64,000 bases of DNA from Bacteriovoracia bacterium (GCA_030431635.1 JAUIIL010000005.1:62001-126000); one strand, 5' to 3'; shown: positions 49,032 to 58,033, counted from the stretch's first letter. Made by a program: numbers and translations. Notes: generated by a model not told the origin, from the letters alone.

Positions 49032-49844
49032 ATGAAAAGAGCAATGATTTTTATGCTGGTTTTAAGTTTCAGCGTCCCAACTATGGCCAAAAGCTATAAG
49101 AGAAAAAGAAAAGTAAGAAGAAACCATGCTAGTACTAAAAGTGTTACAACGGCTAAAAAACAAACGGCAAAAAGTGCTATTAATAATAGCTGGCAAGTAG
49201 AAGTTGGTATGGATCAGGTTACTTCAACCAATACCACTCCTGTTACACACTCTAATCTTCAGGCCACTCAAGGAAGAACAAATGCCATTAGCCGTGATGG
49301 CTCAAGAAATCTTTTAAAGCTTTCTGTAAGAAAAAACTTTTCTCTAGGAAATAATTTTTTCGCAAACATTGGAAGCTCCATTAAACAACAATCAACAAAA
49401 AGTGAAAGTGCGACTATTAACAATGCTACATTATCTGTTGACCCAAGTTCTTTTACTATCCAATCACAAATCAGAGAGCTTTTAGTTGAACAAAGAGTTG
49501 GAAAACTTTTTAACACAAGCCTACTTGGTAAGAGTTTTGGCCTAAGACCTTTTACTGGAGTTGCCGCAGGTTTTAGAGAAACAACTGTCGATTACTCAAC
49601 AACATCAACTTATTTTGGTGGCGGATTGACTTCTCAAGGTCAAACAACAAGTTTCGTCCTAGTCCCAACAATTGGAACAGATATTATTATCACTAATAGT
49701 ATTTCTGCTTCTTTAACTCTTTCACAAACAAATATTAAGACAAAAGGTGCTCAAGTTAGACAATCTAGTGGAAACGTAGTCTCTTTTGGAAGTGCAAATG
49801 ATTCAGCAAGTATTTTAAGCCTTGGTGTTTCATATAACTTCTAA
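49032..49844 (+). CDS. predicted outer-membrane beta-barrel protein with basic leader
   Basis: 270 residues. Signal peptide (MIFMLVLSFSVPTMA) followed by a strongly basic stretch, SYKRKRKVRRNHAST. The rest alternates polar and hydrophobic residues as short strands and ends LSLGVSYNF, a terminal aromatic strand typical of outer-membrane barrels. It resembles the 7314-8186 protein in build but not obviously in sequence. AATGGAGG precedes the ATG. A UUCG-type hairpin follows 20 nt past the stop. Confidence 0.72.
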   Translation: MKRAMIFMLVLSFSVPTMAKSYKRKRKVRRNHASTKSVTTAKKQTAKSAINNSWQVEVGMDQVTSTNTTPVTHSNLQATQGRTNAISRDGSRNLLKLSVRKNFSLGNNFFANIGSSIKQQSTKSESATINNATLSVDPSSFTIQSQIRELLVEQRVGKLFNTSLLGKSFGLRPFTGVAAGFRETTVDYSTTSTYFGGGLTSQGQTTSFVLVPTIGTDIIITNSISASLTLSQTNIKTKGAQVRQSSGNVVSFGSANDSASILSLGVSYNF

Positions 49845-49855
49845 AATGATAAACC

Positions 49856-50617
49856 TCAACAAACGGCCTCTTCGGAGGCCTTTGTTATAGATTCATAACA
49901 ACTATCCCAAAGCTTAATTCTCAACTCTAAAGACTTAACTGCAATTTGAAGTGCACGTTCTGTTTTCTCTTTATCACTTCCACAAATTTCATTCAAACAT
50001 TTTTGGGCCATAGGTCCATGCTCGTCTGCATCCACCTCAATGTGTCGTTTCAAATAGAACATAAGGGCAGGGTATTTATTTTCTGATTTATCAAGAATAG
50101 AAACAATGGAAGAGAACATTAGGGGTATTAGCTTCTCTCTTCCAAAAAGAAAAGCAGAAGCCACTTCTTCAACACTTCCTTGAAGTGCGAGTTTTAAGTT
50201 AAATTCAACAAACTCACTAATGCCCTTTGGTAGTGCTGCTGACTCAAAAGTATTATTATCAATTCTTTCAATAAAGTCTAAAACTGGTTTGGTTCGGGCC
50301 CCCACCTCTCCCATGGCCTGTAAATACATCTGGAAGTGTGAATTAGGACGACCATAAAGATCGATATCACTTTCTTCACATAAAACAATTTCATTAATAA
50401 AACGCGTAACCTCTCCAGAATAAGAAGAAGGAGTCCACAAGGGATTTTTAAGCGTCATAAAACGCTGTAAAGATTTTAGTAAACACATAAAATCAAAAAC
50501 AGCAAAAGAGTGGTATTCCATAAATATACGCAAGTGCTCAATTCTTGTTAGGCGAGCGTAGAGTTTATGTTCTTGTAGTTGTTGATTAAGGGCGTTGATT
50601 TTAGCGTTCATTTCCAT
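49856..50617 (-). CDS. DUF3050 protein, heme-oxygenase-like fold
   Basis: 253 residues, cytoplasmic. The sequence LRIFMEYHSFAVFDFMCLLK is the DUF3050 signature. The candidate metal ligands E and H of EYHSF, an E in FGREKLIP, and E, D and H in FYLKRHIEVDADEHGPMAQ, form the pattern seen in heme-oxygenase-like diiron oxidases. The substrate is unknown. Its last codons overlap the hairpin 49,865-49,880. The DUF3050 call is fairly secure; diiron chemistry is inference. Confidence 0.8.
   Translation of the reverse strand: MEMNAKINALNQQLQEHKLYARLTRIEHLRIFMEYHSFAVFDFMCLLKSLQRFMTLKNPLWTPSSYSGEVTRFINEIVLCEESDIDLYGRPNSHFQMYLQAMGEVGARTKPVLDFIERIDNNTFESAALPKGISEFVEFNLKLALQGSVEEVASAFLFGREKLIPLMFSSIVSILDKSENKYPALMFYLKRHIEVDADEHGPMAQKCLNEICGSDKEKTERALQIAVKSLELRIKLWDSCYESITKASEEAVC
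49865..49880. terminator. UUCG-capped hairpin between convergent genes
   Basis: Stem GGCCTC/GAGGCC with a TTCG loop on the plus strand, 20 nt past the rightward gene's stop, and followed only by TTTGTTAT. The hairpin lies within the final codons of the DUF3050 gene. It could stop rightward transcription, although the T-tract is weak. Confidence 0.6.
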
Positions 50618-50725
50618 AAGCTAACTTACCTTAAAAAAAACAAAGTTTCACTTGGATTTTTTTGACAAACTGCCCTGCTCCAAAGAAGCTTAGTAAGCCT
50701 AGTTTTTTTAACCATAAGGAGATGT

Positions 50726-51316
50726 ATGAAATTTTTTATTTTAATGAGCGCTTTTTTTGTTTTATTTTCATGTAAAGAAGAAAAGAAACCTGAAGTTTCA
50801 ACTCAAAATACAGAAGCAGCTTCAAGTGTTTTTGTTCGCGGCAAAGAAATGCAGTTATATAAAGAAGGTGGTAAGATTCAGGTTGGTCAATCCTTTCTAC
50901 CTTTGCTTACAAAAATAGCAGACGACAGTTTAATTAAGGGGAAAGTTTCTCTTATTAGTATCGTCCCTTCTATTGATACTCCTACTTGTGAAGCCCAAAC
51001 TCATATTCTAGGAGAAGATAAAGAACTTAAAAAAGATGTATTTAAAGTCACTATTAGTAGAGATCTACCAATGGCCCAAAAACGCTTTGCTGAGCAAGCC
51101 AAACTTGATAATATTACCTATTTTTCAGATTTCAATCTTGCTTCTTTTGGAAAAGACTCTGGTCTTTTAATTCCAGAAAGTGGATTACTAGCCCGAGCTG
51201 TTTTAGTTACTGATAAAGAAGGAATTATTCAGTATCTGCAAGTTGTTCCAGAAATTACAAAACTTCCAGATATGAAGAAAGCTATTGAATTTGCCAACTC
51301 ACTTTTAACAAAATAA
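50726..51316 (+). CDS. tpx: Tpx-type thiol peroxidase, lipoprotein, no resolving Cys
   Basis: 196 residues. The peroxidatic Cys is in SIVPSIDTPTCEAQTH, matching the Tpx motif. The N-terminus is a lipoprotein signal with C16 (FFVLFSC), so this enzyme would act in the periplasm, whereas typical Tpx has no such lipid anchor. At the position of the resolving Cys (RFCGA in E. coli) it reads RFAEQ, so it must work as a 1-Cys enzyme using an external thiol. It forms an apparent operon with 51,325 (8-nt gap). Confidence 0.88.
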   Translation: MKFFILMSAFFVLFSCKEEKKPEVSTQNTEAASSVFVRGKEMQLYKEGGKIQVGQSFLPLLTKIADDSLIKGKVSLISIVPSIDTPTCEAQTHILGEDKELKKDVFKVTISRDLPMAQKRFAEQAKLDNITYFSDFNLASFGKDSGLLIPESGLLARAVLVTDKEGIIQYLQVVPEITKLPDMKKAIEFANSLLTK

Positions 51317-51324
51317 GGAATCAA

Positions 51325-51765
51325 ATGAAAAAAATATTAATTTTTCTCTTTGCTTTTAATACTACTCTTTGTATGGCCAAAGATTTATTTTGTGGTGTTT
51401 ACCTTATTGATATTAACTCTGATAAAGTTCTTAATCACAAAGTAATCGTTAAAGAAGGGGTTGGAATACTTTCTGGAAATAATATTGGTAACGGATTTTA
51501 TATCGAGAAGAAAAAAAGACGCTTTTTAAGTAGACCTTTGATTTTATCTCAAATCTCTTTTAACCAAATTTTAATTAATGAGGGCGAGTATGGTGAAGCC
51601 ATCTTTACTTTTTATCGCCAATCAAACCCTACAAAATATGGTCGTTTTTTAGATGTTGAGCTTCTTGGAGAAAAAGTTCAGGTCGGTATTCATCAATCAA
51701 AGGTAGATGTTATCGACGAACAATATATGGTTAAGAGCTATTGTAGTTTTAAAGAGGAAGTTTAG
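51325..51765 (+). CDS. small secreted protein of unknown function
   Basis: 146 residues with a signal peptide (ILIFLFAFNTTLCMA) and a beta-rich mature part. Two Cys, at the start (DLFCGVY) and end (KSYCSF), could form a disulfide. TAAGGAAT lies before the ATG. It directly follows tpx, so it is probably cotranscribed; it is not similar to any family I know. Confidence 0.7.
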   Translation: MKKILIFLFAFNTTLCMAKDLFCGVYLIDINSDKVLNHKVIVKEGVGILSGNNIGNGFYIEKKKRRFLSRPLILSQISFNQILINEGEYGEAIFTFYRQSNPTKYGRFLDVELLGEKVQVGIHQSKVDVIDEQYMVKSYCSFKEEV

Positions 51766-51769
51766 ATTA

Positions 51770-52252
51770 TTAAAAACTAAAACCGTAACTTAAAGAAGGG
51801 GAGAACTTCTTCTTTAAGTCTTGGTTAAATTGATCGCGAATATCTGTGTTGTAATAATAACGGTTGTAATAATCATAACCGGCCAAAACTCCTAATCCCA
51901 TCCAATAGGTATTGGTTAATTCTTTGTTGCTAAGAGCGTCTGCAACCATCAAAGCTAAAATCCCCCAAGAAATATAGCTTTGGTAAGCCCTCTTTTCTAA
52001 CATCTCTACTGAGCGTGGGGAAACGTCTTGCATCAGTTTTTTCCCGGCTTCATTATCTGCTCTTAATGAACCAACTTCTAAAAATCTCTCGCTTGAAAAA
52101 CTTATCTGCTCTCTCGTAATAAAATCCACTTCAAAACGCTTGTACTCTTTTTGAGCAGCTTTACCTTTTAAATTGAAGTTTGGTTTCTCTAAAACTCTCT
52201 GAGAAGTCGAGCATCCAAGAAGAAATAGTAAAATAAAAATTAAGTTTTTCAT
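51770..52252 (-). CDS. predicted lipoprotein of unknown function
   Basis: 160 residues. Lipoprotein signal ending LLFLLGC (C14). A charged region follows, then a helix SYISWGILALMVADAL and the tyrosine-rich AGYDYYNRYYYNTDIR. Convergent with the tpx operon with only 4 nt between the stops. No domain recognised. Confidence 0.68.
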   Translation of the reverse strand: MKNLIFILLFLLGCSTSQRVLEKPNFNLKGKAAQKEYKRFEVDFITREQISFSSERFLEVGSLRADNEAGKKLMQDVSPRSVEMLEKRAYQSYISWGILALMVADALSNKELTNTYWMGLGVLAGYDYYNRYYYNTDIRDQFNQDLKKKFSPSLSYGFSF

Positions 52253-52268
52253 TTTTAAAATAGAGATT

Positions 52269-53039
52269 TTACCAATTTATTTTTTGATACTTAAATTTTA
52301 GTATAACATCATTACCAAGAACTCTGGCAAGATCTCTCTGAGTCATCTTTTCATAATACACATCATTATTAAATTCAGTAGAATAGGAATCACCACGACC
52401 ATAATGCTTTCTCTTAACAAACTCTTGAAGAACAATGTCATCAATAGTTCCTTCAACGGCCAAAGGATAAGACTTTTTTACTCCACCTACAAGAGAAAGA
52501 GTCTTTCTTCCTTCAAGTTTAATTGCTTCACCTGGATAATCTTTTACCTTTGGAAAATCACAGATTAAGAGATGAAAAAAATAATTTTCATCTTCAACTA
52601 TCTCTATGGTTAACCTTGGAGTCCACTCTCTCAGTGTATATCTCGTTTCATCTGGAAAAATTATTATGCTATAGTTTTCATACCAGTAACCTGGCATAAA
52701 TTCATACATCGAGAACTCGAAAGCTTTCTCCAATCTATAACCATTTGTATTTAGTATTGGTTTATCTAGTATGATATAACACATCTTGCTCACCCAATGC
52801 TTACAATTGCCGTCATAACAATCTTTCTTACTCATTTTCGTATGAGGAATCCAAGTGTTAATTTCAAGCAAGCCACCTGTTGCTTCATAGTTATTCACAA
52901 CCTCTTTATTTTTTATATCAAACAAGCTTCTTAAAAATTCTCCAGGTTTATAAGCAGAAATAAAACCAGTTTCTTCAAACTGTTGCGCTTGCCCTATAGA
53001 GCTAAAAAGTAGCAAAAGTGCCAAAACCGCGATGTTCAT
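52269..53039 (-). CDS. secreted protein of unknown function
   Basis: 256 residues with a signal peptide (VLALLLLFSSIGQAQ). The mature protein is beta-rich and aromatic-rich, with four Cys (CYDGNCKHWVSKMC and later LICDF) that may pair. It lies 16 nt from the lipoprotein gene at 51,770 and is read in the same direction, so the two probably form an operon. No family recognised. Confidence 0.68.
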   Translation of the reverse strand: MNIAVLALLLLFSSIGQAQQFEETGFISAYKPGEFLRSLFDIKNKEVVNNYEATGGLLEINTWIPHTKMSKKDCYDGNCKHWVSKMCYIILDKPILNTNGYRLEKAFEFSMYEFMPGYWYENYSIIIFPDETRYTLREWTPRLTIEIVEDENYFFHLLICDFPKVKDYPGEAIKLEGRKTLSLVGGVKKSYPLAVEGTIDDIVLQEFVKRKHYGRGDSYSTEFNNDVYYEKMTQRDLARVLGNDVILKFKYQKINW

Positions 53040-53194
53040 ATTTATCTCCTATGTTCGCTTTAAAACACCTCTACAACTGAATGTATAACCACATTAGAAT
53101 GGTCATATAAAATTTATAGAATAATCTTTGTGCTCATGTGAGCTTAAATCAAAGTTTTGACGCGAGAAGAAAGAACAGGTGAACTTGATTTAAA

Positions 53195-53536
53195 CTAGAG
53201 ACTTTTAATGCATTCGTTAAAATCTTTCTCATCAGAAAAAGACACTTCATCTGAAGTTAGACCTGATAAATAACTAAGCTTTTCACTAAATAGGGCCACA
53301 TCATTCACCTCGGCACAGTAAGAGCTTTTTGACATTTCAATATCACTAGCGCTGCTAGAAGATAATCTCAAAAGACGACCAGCAGATAGTTCACTGGCCA
53401 AAAAATCTCTAATCATTTGAACAAAAACGACATCAACTCCTGCTCCATTATTGTTAACTTTTATTTTATAAACCGATTTCGAAAAAACGGAAACGCTTGA
53501 AAACACCATCAAACTTATTAAAAACAATTTCATCAT
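53195..53536 (-). CDS. small secreted protein of unknown function
   Basis: 113 residues. Signal peptide MKLFLISLMVFSSVSVFS; the first Met is probably the M of the AAGGAGAA-preceded start. The mature part ends in a Cys-containing tail (FNECIKSL) and has a second Cys (SSYCAEVND). 25 nt downstream of the gene at 53,562, with similar size and build, though not clearly homologous. Confidence 0.65.
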   Translation of the reverse strand: MMKLFLISLMVFSSVSVFSKSVYKIKVNNNGAGVDVVFVQMIRDFLASELSAGRLLRLSSSSASDIEMSKSSYCAEVNDVALFSEKLSYLSGLTSDEVSFSDEKDFNECIKSL

Positions 53537-53561
53537 TTCTCCTTTATTATTTCGTACTTTA

Positions 53562-53900
53562 TTAAAGAAGTGAAAGATCTTCGACTTCTTTCTGCTCTAT
53601 ACACTCACCTTCAGTTGTTCGATTAAAGTCAACACCCAGCTCTTTCATGATTTCAGATTGCTGTAATGATCTGAGTTTTTTATTGATATATTCAATCCCA
53701 TTTGGTGCTTTCACAACAACTCTGTAAGCATCTTTATTCTTGGTCACCGTATACTTTAATCCATTTTTATGAAGTAGGGCCATGACTGTACCAAGATTCT
53801 GTTCAGACACATTGGCCCCTGAACATGATTTTCCCAAGATAGCTTTTGCATAGTTAGATAAGCTCACAAATAATAATAAAGCGACTGCTAGTTTTTTCAT
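53562..53900 (-). CDS. small secreted protein of unknown function
   Basis: 112 residues with a signal peptide ending SNYAKA. The mature part has GKSCSGANVSEQN and a closing GECIEQKEVED, so one disulfide is possible. First gene of a likely two-gene unit with 53,195; GGGGGAGAC precedes the start. No domain recognised. Confidence 0.65.
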   Translation of the reverse strand: MKKLAVALLLFVSLSNYAKAILGKSCSGANVSEQNLGTVMALLHKNGLKYTVTKNKDAYRVVVKAPNGIEYINKKLRSLQQSEIMKELGVDFNRTTEGECIEQKEVEDLSLL

Positions 53901-53967
53901 TAAGTCTCCCCCAGGTTTTGTTAATAATAAAATTCGAGCAACGTTAACACACTAAGCTTAAAAATGT

Positions 53968-53985
53968 ACCTGCATTGCAGCAGGT
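53968..53985 (-). terminator. possible weak terminator after the SulP gene
   Basis: Stem ACCTGC/GCAGGT with a 6-nt loop, about 27 nt past the stop of the leftward SulP transporter gene. It is followed on the minus strand by ACATTTTTAAG. The T-tract is offset, so activity is uncertain. Confidence 0.4.
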
Positions 53986-54011
53986 CTTTTATTCTTATGA
54001 AACTCTTGTTT

Positions 54012-55562
54012 TCACATATTAAATCTTTCAAAACCTACTAGAGTGAGTTTTATCTTATTAAGACGACATGAATCTTTAAAATCATGTATGTACTCAAGAA
54101 CATCTATATCAATGTTAACTGAGTTAGTTGCATCAATAGTGACATCATACTCATCATCGATTCCTTCGAGTTTTTTCATAATAGAAGCCTTATTGATAAA
54201 GGTTACCTGCTCAGAGAGAGAGATAATAATTTTCTTAGGATCATTTGGGTCAACTTCATTAAAAAATGGCGTTCTATAATTATCTCTCAAGAGAATAAGG
54301 ACAGAGGCCGCGGCACCAATTAAAATCCCAATAATTAAGTCAGTAAAGAGGACCGCAATAACAGTAGAGAAAAAAGGAACATACTGCCTAGCACCCTTGC
54401 TATACATTTCTTTAAATAGTGAAAGACTTGTAAGTTTGTACCCTACAACAAAAAGAATGGCAGAAAGTGAAGCAAGTGGAATCATATTAATTATGGCAGG
54501 AATAGTGATAACACAAATAAGCATAATCACTCCATGAGTCATCGTTGAAATTTTTGTCCTTCCTCCCGAGGCAACATTGGCCGAAGTCCTCACAATAACT
54601 GCCGTGACAGGAATTGCTCCAATCATACCTGCAACAATATTTCCAATTCCTTGTGCTTTTAACTCATGATTTGTGGGGGTTTGTCTTTTATAGGGATCTA
54701 GCCTATCTCCGGCTTCTGTACTTAATAAAGATTCAAGAGAGGCAATGAAAGCAATACTGAGGGCCACTTTAAAAATAATTGGGTTTGTAATATAAGAGAA
54801 ATCTGGAGTTTTAAAAAAATCCAAAAAACTAGAGAAGCTCTCAGCAACGGGAAGTTGAACTAAGTGAGAGGAGTCTAATGCTAATTCTGGTAGAAATTTT
54901 ATAAAAAAATGGTTGATAAAGACACTAATAATTACAGCACTAAGGGCACCAGGGAAATACCTAAAAAATTTATTTTTCTCTTTTAGCTTGGGGTCATCCC
55001 ATAGAATGATAATTGCGAGAGAAAAAAGAGTGATTAAAACGGCTCCCCATTGTATAGCTCCAAGCATATGAACTAATTCACTAAAAGTGTTGTACCCATC
55101 ATTTTGCTGAAACGAAGTCAGACCTTCGTAAGCAGAGTCATATCCGACAGCATGAGGAATTTGTTTTAAAATAAGAATGAGACCGATAGAGGCAAGAAAA
55201 CCTTTAATCATACTTGAAGGAAAAAAATAGGCCGTTACTCCTGCTCCCATAAATCCCCAAATAATCTGAATGACACCAGAGAGGACAACTGCAAGAAGTA
55301 CTGCTTCATATGAACCAAGTTCATTAATGGCCGTTAAAATAACTAGAGCAACACTGGCCGCTGGTCCCGAGACATTAACATTGGCCTTACTAAAAAAGCC
55401 AACAACAATTCCACCAACAATCCCAGCAATAATTCCCGTTATTAATGGAGCTCCGGAGGCCAAAGAAATTCCAAGACATAAAGGAAGAGCTATTAAGAAA
55501 ACAACAAGTCCAGCAGAGATATCAGATCTTAAGTGTTCTTTGTAAAATTCCATTTTATTCAT
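54012..55562 (-). CDS. SulP-family anion transporter with STAS domain
   Basis: 516 residues. About 11 to 12 membrane helices; the N-terminus DISAGLVVFLIALPLCLGIS is the SulP signature, followed by NVSGPAASVALVILTA, part of the anion site. The C-terminal ~75 residues form a STAS domain (FINKASIMKKLEGI; DATNSVNIDIDVLEYIHDF). Members carry sulfate, bicarbonate or other anions into the cell; the substrate cannot be fixed from sequence. No carbonic anhydrase gene is adjacent. Followed by a weak hairpin. Confidence 0.9.
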   Translation of the reverse strand: MNKMEFYKEHLRSDISAGLVVFLIALPLCLGISLASGAPLITGIIAGIVGGIVVGFFSKANVNVSGPAASVALVILTAINELGSYEAVLLAVVLSGVIQIIWGFMGAGVTAYFFPSSMIKGFLASIGLILILKQIPHAVGYDSAYEGLTSFQQNDGYNTFSELVHMLGAIQWGAVLITLFSLAIIILWDDPKLKEKNKFFRYFPGALSAVIISVFINHFFIKFLPELALDSSHLVQLPVAESFSSFLDFFKTPDFSYITNPIIFKVALSIAFIASLESLLSTEAGDRLDPYKRQTPTNHELKAQGIGNIVAGMIGAIPVTAVIVRTSANVASGGRTKISTMTHGVIMLICVITIPAIINMIPLASLSAILFVVGYKLTSLSLFKEMYSKGARQYVPFFSTVIAVLFTDLIIGILIGAAASVLILLRDNYRTPFFNEVDPNDPKKIIISLSEQVTFINKASIMKKLEGIDDEYDVTIDATNSVNIDIDVLEYIHDFKDSCRLNKIKLTLVGFERFNM

Positions 55563-55863
55563 TAGCAGTTCCTTTTAAGTTTTAACTTAACCTTACAAGC
55601 TTCATAAGCAAATAAACAGAAGAATTTTATTTCCAATAACCCTAAATCAATAATTACGATAAGAATAAAAGTCGGCGTATCCCTCTATTGATGAAGTTCG
55701 ATGATAGACTCTGGGGATAGAAAAGATACTTATAACTATCCAAAATAACAAAAAAGGACTTTAAACGAAGCCCTTATCTCTCAACTAAAACGTGGATAAG
55801 ATGCGATTTAAACTAGGGATTGTACGTATAATATTTAAAAAGTCATTCCCTTAACCAAGGTTT
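55563..55863. other. 301-bp region without a recognisable gene
   Basis: AT-rich gap between the SulP gene and the IS remnant. It contains short scattered frames with no ribosome-binding site. The SulP promoter should lie at its left end. I see no repeat shared with the rest of the window. Confidence 0.45.
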
Positions 55864-55931
55864 TCAGCTTTTAGGATTTGGCGCTAGATACCTTGAAACC
55901 TCTACAGGTTTTGCCGTGTGTTTGTGACTCC
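55864..55931. repeat. dispersed repeat, copy 1
   Basis: Shares its first 44 bases (TCAGCTTTTAGGATTTGGCG and onward to CTACAG) and its last 23 (ending GTGTTTGTGACTCC) with 57,894-58,033, but copy 2 carries 73 extra bases between the two blocks. In this copy the sequence supplies the last residues and stop codon of the transposase remnant. Confidence 0.75.
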
Positions 55932-56268
55932 CTGGTTCAATGAATAAAGGAGACACATCTAAGGTCTTAAACCAAGAGAGAAGTTTCTTCGCGATAAACT
56001 CAGGGCCGTTGTCTGAGCGAATATGTTTTGGAGTTCCTCTTTCTAAAAAAAGATCTGCTTCGGCGAGAAGCTTTTTGAGACGAGCATTTTCTTTCTCTAG
56101 ATCTTTGAGTTTTTTAGCATCGGAGATGTTCATTCCGTTATACTTTTTTCTCCACTTGGCGAGAGTAACGGGATGAACTCCAATTTTACGAGAAAACTCT
56201 TCAATTAACTGACCTTTTGCTTGAGCAATCTCAAAAGTTCTTAAGTGTTGAATGATCTCTTTTTCCAT
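55864..56268 (-). pseudogene. IS3-family transposase remnant, orfA joined to the end of orfB
   Basis: 134 residues in frame but clearly rearranged. Residues ~1-70 are IS3-type OrfA, a helix-turn-helix (KIGVHPVTLAKWRKKYNG) followed by the leucine-zipper-like LKDLEKENARLKKLLAEADL. From residue ~75 the frame continues with the integrase part RGTPKHIRSDNGPEFIAKKL, whose D is the second Asp of the DDE triad. The segment carrying the first catalytic Asp is gone, and after FIEPGSHKH the usual C-terminus with the last Glu is replaced by a tail made from the repeat at 55,864-55,931. It cannot transpose alone. Confidence 0.85.
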
Positions 56269-56622
56269 TTAATATTTGTGAAAAAGAAGAAGCATCTATC
56301 TTTAACTCTCCTAACAAGTTCTTTTCTTAAATAGTTTTTAAAAGCTATATTTTTTCCATAGCATCTTATAACCATGTAAATACTTAAAAAGGGAGAATAA
56401 CCCCACAGTGTGTGGCAAAAAATGCTACAATATGTAAAAAATATCATTTCGGGTTTAGAGAAACTCCTTTATTATTCAAGCATATATAACTGAGTCTGAA
56501 TTGAAATATAGAACTGAGCAATTGGTTTAGACAGTATCACTTTAGTACAAAGACCAAAATAATAAGTTTGATACAAAAAGTTCAAGAGGTTTTCGAACTT
56601 ATTAAACCCAAAGTAGAATATT
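56269..56622. other. 354-bp region upstream of the IS remnant, no gene seen
   Basis: Lies between the leftward transposase remnant and the rightward DUF2177 gene. It contains a short palindromic segment (CCACAGTGTGTGG) that could belong to an IS end, although I could not define a terminal inverted repeat. No coding sequence is convincing. Confidence 0.4.
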
Positions 56623-57027
56623 ATGAAAAACTCCATTCTTTTTATGACTTCATTTATAAGCTTTATTATTCTCGATCTTATTTGGTTTAAAATTTTTACT
56701 AATGATATCTTTTGGGAACTTTTAAAGCCCATTGCAAAAATTAAAGAAAACTCTTTTGATGTTAATTACTTATCAGCAGGAATCGTATATTTATTGCTTG
56801 CATTAGGAGTTTGTTTTTTTATTTTAAGATCAAATCACCTAAACTTTATAAGAGCTTTAGGCTCAGGTGCTGTTCTAGGCTTAGTTACATATGGAGTTTA
56901 TGATTTTACCAATCACGCGTTACTTGCCCATTGGCCAGTTAAAATGATTGTTCTAGATGTTACTTGGGGAATATTTTCATGTTCAATGGTAAGTCTTTTT
57001 ACATTTTATATTAAGGGTAAATTATAA
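56623..57027 (+). CDS. DUF2177-family inner-membrane protein
   Basis: 134 residues, four predicted membrane helices. Family traits are the D in FIILDLIWFKIF, the third-helix segment GSGAVLGLVTYGVYDFTNHA and the final WPVKMIVLDVTWGIFSC. The function of DUF2177 proteins is unknown. Sequence around the start is poor in purines, so the ribosome-binding site is weak. It stands between the IS remnant and a leftward hypothetical gene. Confidence 0.85.
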   Translation: MKNSILFMTSFISFIILDLIWFKIFTNDIFWELLKPIAKIKENSFDVNYLSAGIVYLLLALGVCFFILRSNHLNFIRALGSGAVLGLVTYGVYDFTNHALLAHWPVKMIVLDVTWGIFSCSMVSLFTFYIKGKL

Positions 57028-57071
57028 ATAAAAATACAGAAGATAGGGCAAAACTGTCTAGCTTGAAGGGC

Positions 57072-57854
57072 TCAGTCCAGCTTTTGGTATGCTCGTAAAA
57101 CATTATTGTAGAATAACATCTGTATAATATTTCTTTGAGCTTCAACATAAGATGCATTAGCATTCATATCATCAGGTGCTAATTCATCGATAATATCCTT
57201 CGGAATCTGGTATTCTATAGGAGGAGCCAAATATTCTTCAACAGGTATGGCAAATTGCATATTATCAAGTAGAGAGCTTATTTCTATTGTAAAACAGGAA
57301 AGTTCTAAATCAAAAGCAATCTTGCCATTCTTTAAAGCATTTTGAATACGCTCGTTGCCTGCATCAAATAAAATTACAATTGATGAATTCTGAGCTACAT
57401 AATTGTAGGAGAGATTTCTTAAGTTGTACTGACCTGAATTTATAAAAAATAATCGTTTATTTAAAACACCATTAAAGTTTAAGATTTCTGGAGAAGGTCT
57501 AATACCAATTAAGTAGTCTGATGGTTTGGCATTTCCATTATGATAATTAAAGTGAGCTCCTAATTTTTTAAAAATACCATCTCTTTTAAGTTCGAGAGCT
57601 AACTGCTCTCCAACAAATACCTCATAACTAGTGTAGTCTCGATCTTTTGAGCCAGGAGCTTTCATTCGTAAAAGCTTGCTCTTATAGGGCCTAAAGTCCA
57701 ATCTAACCATCTCCCATATTTCAGAAGTGCTTGGGAATTTTTGAATTTTTTTTAAAGCTAGTTCTTTACTGGGTATTGGCAATAGATGTTTATTACATCC
57801 AATTACTGTATTTGATTTTATCAATAAAAATGTAATCAGGTAAAAGTATTTCAT
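57072..57854 (-). CDS. secreted protein of unknown function
   Basis: 260 residues. The signal peptide ends near NTVIGC, so it might be a lipoprotein (C20), though VIGC is followed by NK and the lipobox is imperfect. The mature part contains YTSYEVFVGEQLALELKRDG and PPIEYQIPKDIIDELAPDDM. No known domain. Downstream of a repeat copy. Confidence 0.66.
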   Translation of the reverse strand: MKYFYLITFLLIKSNTVIGCNKHLLPIPSKELALKKIQKFPSTSEIWEMVRLDFRPYKSKLLRMKAPGSKDRDYTSYEVFVGEQLALELKRDGIFKKLGAHFNYHNGNAKPSDYLIGIRPSPEILNFNGVLNKRLFFINSGQYNLRNLSYNYVAQNSSIVILFDAGNERIQNALKNGKIAFDLELSCFTIEISSLLDNMQFAIPVEEYLAPPIEYQIPKDIIDELAPDDMNANASYVEAQRNIIQMLFYNNVLRAYQKLD

Positions 57855-57893
57855 TAAAGTAATGTTTTTAATAAACGTGATGCATGCATTGTC

Positions 57894-58033
57894 TCAGCTT
57901 TTAGGATTTGGCGATAGATACTTTAAAACCTCTACAGAACGCTGTCTAGTTGTTAGACACCGATCCGGCAAATGTGCTCAGGAGGTCTAAAAGCCTATAA
58001 ATTCTATAGATTTTGTCATGTGTTTGTGACTCC
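57894..58033. repeat. dispersed repeat, copy 2, with a 73-bp internal segment
   Basis: Matches copy 1 at both ends (57,894-57,937 and 58,011-58,033). Between them are 73 bp with a perfect hairpin TGTCTA/TAGACA (near 57,943-57,957). Such a sequence resembles the 3' end of an IS element. No transposase codes lie here, so this is a solo remnant. Confidence 0.7.
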
